Below, in pieces: positions 1-5,134 of a DNA stretch of 5,134 bases. Source of the DNA: an uncultured Spirochaetia bacterium. Lineage in GTDB: Bacteria; Spirochaetota; UBA4802; JAGODF01. Every line of letters begins with the position of its first letter. The first letter of the stretch is position 1. The notes beneath the pieces are model-generated. The model had not been told where the DNA came from and ran no database searches. It saw only the letters and a program-made list of their open reading frames with translations. The stretch spans positions 1-5,134 of the forward strand of contig CALCJG010000022.1 of assembly GCA_937967705.1 (NCBI GenBank), in the 5' to 3' direction. Position numbers and translations under genes: made by a program.

Positions 1-1
1 C

Positions 2-955
2 GTCATAGAGGGGGATGAGTATGATTCCGCCTTCTTTGAGAAGACACCCAAATTCCTCGCCTATCGCCCCCAATATGCCCTTCTCACCTCCCTGGAGTAC
101 GATCATGCGGATATCTACGGCAGTCTCGCGGAGATCGAGCTCTGGTTCCGACGGCTGGTCAACCTCATCCCCGCCAACGGGCGTATACTCTACTGCCGGG
201 AATATCCCAATCTCCGGGATATCACCGCCCGGGCCTTCTGCCCCTGTAACTCCTACGGCCGGGAAGGGGCCGATTACACCTATGACTATGATGGCTTTGA
301 AAATGGGGTCAACCGCATTACACTGCGCATGCCGCAGGGAGACCGGCTGAAAGCTTTAACGGGTCTCATGGGGGATTTCAATTACACCAATATTGCCGGG
401 GCGGCTGCCATGGCGCTCACCCTGGGGGTAAGCCGAGAGGATGTTGTCCGGGGGATAGCCGGATTCCAGGGGGTCCGGCGCCGGCAGGAACTGTTATTCC
501 AAAAGGGAAACATCACCGTCTATGAAGATTTCGCTCATCATCCCACCGCCGTCGGGGCGATGCTCCGGGAGATACGTCAGCGATATCCCCGGCACGTCAT
601 CTGGGCCCTCTACGAACCCCGCTCGGCCACCAGCCGGCGCAGGGTATTTCAGGAGGAATTGCCTGAGGTCTTCCGTATGGCGGACCATGTGCTGAGCAAG
701 ACGCCCTACCGCCTTGAGGCCATTCCGGAGGATCAGCGAATTGATATGAACCGGGTCATGCATCTCCTGAGGGAAAAGGGGGTTGATGCGGCTCTCCTGG
801 ATAACGTGGAGACGATACTGGACCATCTCTTCCAGGGGCTGGACGAGACACACGAGCATGTGATCGTGATCATGTCCAACGGGGGATTTGACGGTATATA
901 CGGTAAAATTCTGCAAAGGGCGGAGGAATATTTTTCCAAGATCACCGCGGTATGA
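2..955 (+). CDS. mpl: UDP-N-acetylmuramate:L-Ala-gamma-D-Glu-meso-DAP ligase (Mpl), 5'-truncated by window edge
   Basis: The product is a cytoplasmic Mur-family ligase. It uses ATP to join recycled murein tripeptide to UDP-MurNAc, returning it to peptidoglycan synthesis. The frame is open from base 2, and 317 residues are visible. E. coli Mpl has about 457, so roughly 140 N-terminal residues, including the P-loop, lie outside the window. Visible residues 2-8 read IEGDEYD and 32-38 EYDHADI, both hallmarks of the Mpl central domain (E. coli has EADEYD and EFDHADI). The C-terminal domain begins near residue 124 with GDFNYTN, where many Mur ligases have His instead of Phe. It continues with EDFAHHPTA (175-183), EPRSATSRR (205-213) and IMSNGGFDGI (290-299). 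These last motifs separate Mpl from MurC. The TGA stop overlaps the next gene's ATG, implying co-translation. An internal ATG at 329 is not the start, because conserved Mpl sequence continues upstream of it. Confidence 0.95.
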   Translation, partial: VIEGDEYDSAFFEKTPKFLAYRPQYALLTSLEYDHADIYGSLAEIELWFRRLVNLIPANGRILYCREYPNLRDITARAFCPCNSYGREGADYTYDYDGFENGVNRITLRMPQGDRLKALTGLMGDFNYTNIAGAAAMALTLGVSREDVVRGIAGFQGVRRRQELLFQKGNITVYEDFAHHPTAVGAMLREIRQRYPRHVIWALYEPRSATSRRRVFQEELPEVFRMADHVLSKTPYRLEAIPEDQRIDMNRVMHLLREKGVDAALLDNVETILDHLFQGLDETHEHVIVIMSNGGFDGIYGKILQRAEEYFSKITAV

Positions 956-3228
956 GATTGCCTGTCGAAAGGAGCTGTCTGGTCAGGATCGTCCTGACGG
1001 TGGCGGCACTGATGATCCTCTTTATGGCCCCGATAAAAGCTTATTCGGCTGCGGGTAAGGCCGGAGGAGTGATCATCGACAGGCAGACCAATCGCGCTCT
1101 GAGCGGCGTAACCGTGGGGGTCTATGAGACCCGGGAGATCGTCGTAACCGATGATTTTGGAAGGTTTTTTCTTAATCTGACCGAAGGGAAAAACTACACT
1201 CTCCTCCTTTCCATGCCGGGATACAAGACCCGGAAAATCCCAATAAAATCCTTCAGGGCCTCGCAGATCGCGAAAATCTACCTGGACCAAGTGCTGGTTT
1301 CCGGGGAGGAGATCGTCGTGACCGCAAAAAAGGACAAGCCCAACATCAGCCGCCGCACTGTCAAGCGTGAGGAGCTAAAACGGGTTCCCGGGGCCGGGGG
1401 CGATATCATGCGCACCATTCAGGCGCTGCCCGGGGTGGCCACAGCCAGCGATTTTTCCGGAGAACTGTATGTGCGGGGCAACGGTCCTTATGACAATAAG
1501 ATACTCTTCGATAAATTCTGGCTTCCTCAGGCCTATCACTTCGGCGGCTTCGTTTCGGTAATTAATTCGGATTTCATAGACAGCATCGATTTCTACAGCG
1601 GAGGTTTTCCCGTCTATTACGGAGAGGCCACCGGGGCCATACTGGAGATCAGTTCACGGGAAAAGCTGGAACCCACCTGGGGGGGAAAGATCAACGTCAA
1701 TCTCCTTACCGCCGATGCCGTCCTGGAAGCGCCTTTTCTGGACAACGGCTATATCCTCCTTTCCGGGAGAAGGAGCTATTTCGATCTCTACGCGAAGAAG
1801 ATGATCAGTGAAATCGAAGAAGTAGAGCTTTCGGTGTTGCCGGTCTTCTGGGATTATCAGGCCAAGATCGGTTATTATTTCACAAAGAGCAATCTCATCG
1901 AGCTGCTCTTTTACGGATCGGGGGACAAGATAGGGCTCACCTTCCGGGATAATGAAAAGACCGATGTGGATTTTGCCAATAAGAGCTTCGATTACGGCAA
2001 TCTATTCCACGGTCAGGGGATAACCTGGAAGTACACCCCTTCCCGGAAGCTTCATTCCTCCTTTAAAGTGGGGGGATATGAGCAGAAACAGCGGTTGTTT
2101 TTCGGGGAATACCTGAACATGGATTTAATGATCAACGGGGGGATTATCCGGGAAGACCTCTCCTTTCTGCTGTCTAAATATTTAGAGTTGGATGCAGGAG
2201 CGGAGTATCTCTATGCAGCTCTGGATCTGGATGCTCAGGTCCCCGTAGTCCGGCAGGGGGTGACCGCGAATCCCAATTTCCCCGAGGATTTTAATTTCTA
2301 TACCTTAAGGCTGAAAGGATTATCGTATCATCACTACTCCAGTTACCTGCAGGGGACTGTGCGCCTCTCTCCCGTGAAGTGGGTGCTGGGGGGACGGTAT
2401 GATCTCCATAAGGACGTGGTCTCCTTTCAATACGTGAGTCCCCGGACATCCCTGGAATTTGCTCTCACCGACCGCGACAGGATCACTCTGGCAACGGGCC
2501 TTTTTCAGCAGGCGCATGATATCTACTTTACCAACGATGTTTTCGGCAACCAAGATCTGACTACATCCAAGGCAATCCATTATGTAGCGGGATACGCTCA
2601 TGATTTTGACAGTCACACTTCCTTGTCCCTGGAAGGTTATTACAAGAGGCTATGGGATCTGATAGTATCCGGAGGCCCCAAAACCTTCGACGATAACGGC
2701 ACGGGCCGGGTCTATGGGGGCGAAGTCCTCCTCAGGCGAACGCTGACCCGCAGATTTTTTGGCTGGTTCAGCTACGGTTACTCAGTTTCGAAGAGGAATG
2801 ATCAAGACGACAAAGGGGAGTACTTCTTCGATTACGACCGCACTCATATAGTCAATATCATCGCCAGCTATAAATTCAATCACTGGTTCCAGATGGGCGC
2901 CAAATGGCGGTATGCCACGGGCCTGCCGACAACAGCTGTCGTGGGTTCCCGCTATGACCCGGCCCAGGGGGAACATTTCCCTCTCTATTCAGACGATTTC
3001 AACGGTTCCCGGCTCCCCGCCTATCACAAGCTGGATATCCGTTTCGATTTCTTTACGAAATGGTTCGGCGTAGACTGGGACTTCTATCTCGAGGTCCTTA
3101 ACGCCTATAACAACAAGAACATCTATCAGCGGGATTTCAATCAACGGGAACCCTATTCTGACAGCAATCCGAAAGATGTCCGGGATCTGCCGTTTTTACC
3201 CTATTTCGGCGTAGAAGTCCGTTTTTAG
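952..3228 (+). CDS. TonB-dependent outer-membrane receptor with N-terminal carboxypeptidase-regulatory-like domain
   Basis: The product is probably a 758-residue outer-membrane active transporter. Its substrate cannot be read from the sequence. Residues 1 to about 33 form a signal peptide: Arg at 8 and 12, a hydrophobic core at about 13-28, and likely cleavage after AYSA. Residues about 38-112 resemble a carboxypeptidase-regulatory-like beta-sandwich (GGVIIDRQTNRALSGVTV, then DDFGRF). EEIVVTA (119-125) resembles a TonB box. The plug spans about 133-236, with LPGVATASDF (159-168), YVRGNGPYDNKILFD (173-187) and FYSGGFPVYYGEATGAI (214-230). The barrel follows, with late-barrel motifs DYDRTHIVN (627-635) and RYATGLPTT (653-661). 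The protein ends in VEVRF, a C-terminal Phe typical of BAM-assembled barrels. It overlaps mpl by ATGA, and no good Shine-Dalgarno lies just before the ATG, so translational coupling is likely. CTG at 979 is a less likely alternative start. No TonB/ExbBD or ABC partner is visible nearby. Confidence 0.92.
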   Translation: MRLPVERSCLVRIVLTVAALMILFMAPIKAYSAAGKAGGVIIDRQTNRALSGVTVGVYETREIVVTDDFGRFFLNLTEGKNYTLLLSMPGYKTRKIPIKSFRASQIAKIYLDQVLVSGEEIVVTAKKDKPNISRRTVKREELKRVPGAGGDIMRTIQALPGVATASDFSGELYVRGNGPYDNKILFDKFWLPQAYHFGGFVSVINSDFIDSIDFYSGGFPVYYGEATGAILEISSREKLEPTWGGKINVNLLTADAVLEAPFLDNGYILLSGRRSYFDLYAKKMISEIEEVELSVLPVFWDYQAKIGYYFTKSNLIELLFYGSGDKIGLTFRDNEKTDVDFANKSFDYGNLFHGQGITWKYTPSRKLHSSFKVGGYEQKQRLFFGEYLNMDLMINGGIIREDLSFLLSKYLELDAGAEYLYAALDLDAQVPVVRQGVTANPNFPEDFNFYTLRLKGLSYHHYSSYLQGTVRLSPVKWVLGGRYDLHKDVVSFQYVSPRTSLEFALTDRDRITLATGLFQQAHDIYFTNDVFGNQDLTTSKAIHYVAGYAHDFDSHTSLSLEGYYKRLWDLIVSGGPKTFDDNGTGRVYGGEVLLRRTLTRRFFGWFSYGYSVSKRNDQDDKGEYFFDYDRTHIVNIIASYKFNHWFQMGAKWRYATGLPTTAVVGSRYDPAQGEHFPLYSDDFNGSRLPAYHKLDIRFDFFTKWFGVDWDFYLEVLNAYNNKNIYQRDFNQREPYSDSNPKDVRDLPFLPYFGVEVRF
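967..974 (+). promoter_or_regulatory. Shine-Dalgarno-like sequence inside the receptor's 5' end
   Basis: GAAAGGAG sits 4 bases before a CTG codon at 979, nine codons into the receptor. The annotated ATG at 952 has no comparable motif at normal spacing; the nearest purine run, GGCGGAGG, is about 26 bases upstream. Initiation at CTG would still leave a complete signal peptide (LVRIVLTVAALMILF and onward). CTG starts are rare and the spacing is short, so this may be only a chance match. The ATG coupled to the mpl stop remains preferred. Confidence 0.2.
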
Positions 3229-3245
3229 TGGTTGACAGGCCTGGA

Positions 3246-3274
3246 TGGTCATTTTAGGGGGAATATATTATATT
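3246..3274 (+). promoter_or_regulatory. Possible sigma70-type promoter before psd
   Basis: TGGTCA (3246-3251, 4 of 6 to TTGACA), a 17-base spacer and TATATT (3269-3274, 5 of 6 to TATAAT) lie in an AT-rich patch of the 62-base receptor-psd gap. Transcription would start near 3281, leaving almost no leader and cutting into the ribosome binding site, which counts against it. A perfect TTGACA at 3232-3237 has no -10 box at usable spacing: the nearest TATATT (3264-3269) is 26 bases away. Read-through from the receptor is equally plausible. Confidence 0.22.
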
Positions 3275-3279
3275 ACAGT

Positions 3280-3289
3280 AAGGAAAGGG
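3280..3289 (+). promoter_or_regulatory. Ribosome binding site of psd
   Basis: AAGGAAAGGG is purine-rich, and its AAGGA core ends 6 bases before the ATG at 3291. This supports that start, which also gives a normal PSD N-terminus. Confidence 0.7.
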
Positions 3290-3290
3290 C

Positions 3291-4136
3291 ATGAATTCAT
3301 CGAATAAAATCCTCCTTTTTAAGATATTGCCGAAATCGCTTATCTCCCGATGGTTTGGCTATCTTTGCCTCATTCCCCTGCCGCGGTTTCTCCTCACCGG
3401 ATGTATCAACTGGTATAGCGCCCATTACGGGGTCAATCGGGAGGAGATCGATTATCCGGAAAAGGGTTTCCGCAATTTCAACAGTTTCTTCATCCGCCGG
3501 CTCAAGCCGGGGGTGCACAGGATCGATCCCGATACAAAGAGCATCGTTTCCCCGGTGGATGCCAGGGTGGATCAATACGGGAAAATCGAGCATACCTCAA
3601 TACTGCAGGCGAAAGGTGTGGATTATTCCCTGAGCGATCTGATCCCCTCGCCGCGATACGAGCAGTTCATCGGCGGGGATTTCATCACCCTCTATCTGTC
3701 TCCGGCGGATTATCACCGCATCCATACCCCCGTAAACGGAGAGGTAGCCGGGTTCTTCTATCTGCCTGGAAAACTACATACCGTCCAGGAGTTCATGGTT
3801 CAGGGATTGAAGGGGCTCTTCTCCCTGAATGAGAGGCTGATAACCTATGTAAATACGGAAAGAGGGCCCGTTGCCGTTTGTAAGATCGGTGCCATGAATG
3901 TGGGGCGAATCTCTGCGGTTTACGACCCTGTTGAGACCAATAAAACCTTTCGGAAAAGACTTGAAAAGCTTTTCCCGGAGGGGAAACGCCGTATTATCGC
4001 CAAAGGAGACGAGCTGGCCCGTTTCAACCTTGGCTCGACAGTGATCCTCCTCTTTCCCAAAGACACCATCCGGTTTGAGAAGATGTCATTGGGAATAAAG
4101 GTGAGGGTAGGGGAGAGGATTGCCAGCTGGAGATAG
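3291..4136 (+). CDS. psd: Phosphatidylserine decarboxylase proenzyme
   Basis: The product is a pyruvoyl-dependent enzyme that converts phosphatidylserine to phosphatidylethanolamine at the inner membrane. The proenzyme has 281 residues, somewhat shorter than E. coli PSD (322). The self-cleavage motif LGST is at 247-250. By family knowledge, cleavage between Gly248 and Ser249 gives a beta chain of about 248 residues and a 33-residue alpha chain whose Ser249 becomes the pyruvoyl group. Asp90 in SPVDARV and His145 in DYHRIHTPVNG (140-150) match the family's Asp/His/Ser triad (D90, H147, S254 in E. coli). The N-terminal 40 residues are hydrophobic and basic (KILPKSLISRWFGYLCLIPLP in part), consistent with membrane association. 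RFNSFFIRR-like sequence (here NFNSFFIRRLKPG, 62-74) is also typical. All catalytic residues are present, so the enzyme should be active. The phosphatidylserine synthase gene that often adjoins psd is not immediately up- or downstream here. Confidence 0.96.
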   Translation: MNSSNKILLFKILPKSLISRWFGYLCLIPLPRFLLTGCINWYSAHYGVNREEIDYPEKGFRNFNSFFIRRLKPGVHRIDPDTKSIVSPVDARVDQYGKIEHTSILQAKGVDYSLSDLIPSPRYEQFIGGDFITLYLSPADYHRIHTPVNGEVAGFFYLPGKLHTVQEFMVQGLKGLFSLNERLITYVNTERGPVAVCKIGAMNVGRISAVYDPVETNKTFRKRLEKLFPEGKRRIIAKGDELARFNLGSTVILLFPKDTIRFEKMSLGIKVRVGERIASWR

Positions 4137-4233
4137 GATTATTGTCTGTGGGAGTAAAAATAGTTTGCTTTTCTTGTCCTTCCGGTCAATAATAATTCAT
4201 TAACTCCAACGAGGATAAGATGAGAGGCATGTC
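4137..4233 (+). promoter_or_regulatory. psd-kinase intergenic leader with a weak promoter candidate
   Basis: This 97-base gap is richer in A/T than the flanking genes. The best promoter-like pair is TTGCTT (4165-4170, 3 of 6) and AATAAT (4188-4193, 5 of 6) with a 17-base spacer, a weak match lacking the first T of the -10 box. GAGAGG (4222-4227), 6 bases before the ATG at 4234, is a fair ribosome binding site. No GC-rich stem followed by a T run is seen, so nothing indicates an intrinsic terminator after psd. A five-codon mini-ORF at 4220-4237 is described separately. Confidence 0.3.
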
Positions 4234-4237
4234 ATGA
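4220..4237 (+). other. Possible leader mini-ORF overlapping the kinase start
   Basis: ATG AGA GGC ATG TCA TGA encodes MRGMS. It is preceded by GAGGA (4211-4215) at a short 4-base spacing. Its stop overlaps the kinase ATG in an ATGA arrangement, like the mpl-receptor junction. It could couple ribosomes onto the kinase start, but so short an ORF readily arises by chance. Confidence 0.15.
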
Positions 4238-4992
4238 CAGAAAAGCTCTACAGGAATATCGAAAAGCACATAACGTCACAAATCAAGTTCTGGTCCGAGC
4301 AGAATAAAGATCTGGATTCGAGAGGCCTCAAGAGTGCCGCCCCTTCGCGGAGCACGGAAAGAGATGTCGTGCTCCCCTTCGTAACGGTTTCCCGGGAATA
4401 CGGCTGCGGTGGGTATGAAGTAGCGGAGAGATTGGCCACCCTGCTTAATGAGGATTACTATAAAAGGGATCTGTGGGTTGCCTATGACCGCAAGGTCCTC
4501 GAGACCATAATGAAGGACATGGGCCTCTCCCATCAATTGGCGGAAACCATGACGTTGACCGCCCGGAAGACCATGACCAATTTTTTCCAGACCACTTTCA
4601 GCAAGTTCCCTCCTCAGGTGGCCGTTTACAAAAAGCTTACAGAAACGGTCATGACCATTGCCTCCAACGGATACGGTATAATCGTAGGCCGCGCCGGCAA
4701 TGCCATTACCCGCGATATGGAGTGCGGCTTTCATGTACGGCTCGTGGCCTCCATGGAGTGGAAGATAAACAGGATCTCCGAACTCATGAACCTGAAGAAG
4801 AAAGATGCGGAGGCCCTCATCCTTGAAAAGTCCCGCCAGAGGGATGAGTTCCTGAGGGAATTCGTCCGATTTGACAACTCGGACGTCCTGAACTATCACC
4901 TGGTTATCAACAATGCCCGGTACAATTCCGAGGAGGCTGCGGCGATTATCGCCAAGGGTATGTTGTCCAAGGGGCTGGTTAAGGCCAAGTAA
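4234..4992 (+). CDS. Cytidylate kinase-like family protein (Cytidylate_kin2 type)
   Basis: This 252-residue cytoplasmic protein belongs, by motif, to the P-loop NTPase group annotated as cytidylate-kinase-like; its substrate is unproven. FVTVSREYGCGGYEVAERLA (49-68) matches the family's modified nucleotide-binding loop ([IV]SREYGSGG-x-[IV]A). It lacks the GKS/GKT lysine of a classical Walker A. DYYKRDLW (74-81) follows, then IIVGRAGNAI (149-158), the second family hallmark. Next is a charged lid-like region with Arg180, EKSRQRDEFLREF (198-210), and a terminal strand NYHLVINNARYNSEEAA (220-236). Residues 1-45 extend before the core and look helical and charged (EKLYRNIEKHITSQIKFW), a possible regulatory or dimerisation segment. 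The ATG is supported by GAGAGG 6 bases upstream. It is unlikely to be the housekeeping CMP kinase, whose P-loop is classical, so I assign no gene symbol. Confidence 0.85.
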   Translation: MTEKLYRNIEKHITSQIKFWSEQNKDLDSRGLKSAAPSRSTERDVVLPFVTVSREYGCGGYEVAERLATLLNEDYYKRDLWVAYDRKVLETIMKDMGLSHQLAETMTLTARKTMTNFFQTTFSKFPPQVAVYKKLTETVMTIASNGYGIIVGRAGNAITRDMECGFHVRLVASMEWKINRISELMNLKKKDAEALILEKSRQRDEFLREFVRFDNSDVLNYHLVINNARYNSEEAAAIIAKGMLSKGLVKAK

Positions 4993-4994
4993 GC

Positions 4995-5019
4995 CCAGAT
5001 GGAACCCCCCACCTTCTGG
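4995..5019 (+). other. Imperfect hairpin just after the kinase stop
   Basis: CCAGATGG (4995-5002) and CCTTCTGG (5012-5019) can pair over 8 positions with one T-T mismatch around a C-rich 9-base loop. No T run follows, so it does not look like a standard intrinsic terminator. It may be a weak RNA fold or chance. A second small stem, CCCTG (5043-5047) with CAGGG (5054-5058), also lacks a T tract. Confidence 0.2.
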
Positions 5020-5072
5020 ATGTCCCTCACGGTCATTCTCTGCCCTGTTATGTCAGGGGATACTGGGGAATC

Positions 5073-5134
5073 ATGAGCAGCGGTGACCTGGTGCTGGCGT
5101 TTCAGATGCAGGAAACATGGCTTCAGTTCGAACC
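5073..5134 (+). CDS. Possible start of a further gene, cut by the window edge
   Basis: An ATG at 5073 opens a frame without stops to the right edge, giving about 20 residues that begin MSSGDLVLAFQMQETWLQFE. TGGGGAA just upstream is a purine-rich but closely spaced ribosome binding candidate. The position, 80 bases after the kinase stop on the same strand, fits the compact gene order. The fragment is too short to recognise a family, and the open frame may be fortuitous. The frame is also open upstream to at least 4992, with no other ATG in that stretch. Confidence 0.4.
   Translation, partial: MSSGDLVLAFQMQETWLQFE

Noticed and set aside
15..350. 111-codon + strand ORF in another frame at the left edge
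   Set aside because: It overlaps the conserved Mpl central domain in frame 2. Its Ser/Pro/Thr-rich translation looks like an out-of-frame shadow.
494..916. 140-codon antisense ORF inside mpl
   Set aside because: It is opposite the most conserved part of the Mpl C-terminal domain and is explained by codon bias of the real gene.
733..1290. 185-codon antisense ORF across the mpl-receptor junction
   Set aside because: It lies opposite two well-supported genes. Its low-complexity, Arg/Ser-rich translation shows no recognisable domain.
3232..3237. Perfect TTGACA just after the receptor stop as a -35 box
   Set aside because: At 15-19 bases spacing the sequence is TTTTAGGGG-like with no -10 match; the nearest TATATT is 26 bases away.
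4123..4130. CCAGCTGG palindrome near the psd stop, and CAGGCCTG at 3236-3243, considered as terminators or operators
   Set aside because: Both are 8-base palindromes without a loop or T tract, expected by chance; the first is inside coding sequence.
4276..4899. 207-codon antisense ORF inside the kinase gene
   Set aside because: The + strand carries clear family motifs throughout. The antisense translation has none and no supporting start context.
5119..5134. AGTTCGAACC at the right edge, resembling a tRNA T-loop
   Set aside because: The bases before it do not form T-stem, anticodon or D arms on either strand as far as can be seen, and the TTCGAA palindrome alone is common.

Overview
This window looks like ordinary chromosomal DNA of a diderm (Gram-negative-type) bacterium. 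All recognisable genes lie on the + strand and are closely packed. The diderm assignment rests on a TonB-dependent outer-membrane receptor with a signal peptide and a C-terminal Phe, and on Mpl, a peptidoglycan-recycling ligase. The receptor plug and the style of Mpl and kinase resemble, from memory, proteins of Desulfobacterota/Myxococcota or Spirochaetota. The window alone cannot settle the phylum.

Layout: 2-955 is the 3' two-thirds of mpl, with its N-terminal third, including the ATP P-loop, lost off the left edge. 952-3228 is a complete 758-residue TonB-dependent receptor whose ATG overlaps the mpl stop by four bases (ATGA). After a 62-bp gap with a good ribosome binding site, 3291-4136 is a complete phosphatidylserine decarboxylase with the LGST self-cleavage site. 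After a 97-bp AT-richer gap, 4234-4992 is a cytidylate-kinase-like protein of the Cytidylate_kin2 type. The last 142 bases hold no confident gene, only an open frame starting at 5073 that runs off the right edge.

How the genes fit together: three of the four concern the cell envelope (murein recycling, outer-membrane transport, and the last step of phosphatidylethanolamine synthesis). The fourth is a nucleotide-kinase-like protein of unknown substrate. The mpl-receptor overlap strongly suggests one transcript. psd and the kinase may be on the same transcript or have their own weak promoters. No clear intrinsic terminator, RNA gene, mobile element, CRISPR array or large repeat was found.

I see no convincing evidence of a previously undescribed system. 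The points most worth checking are the coupling of mpl to a TonB receptor, the receptor's uncertain start codon, the N-terminal extension and non-classical P-loop of the kinase, and a five-codon mini-ORF overlapping the kinase start.
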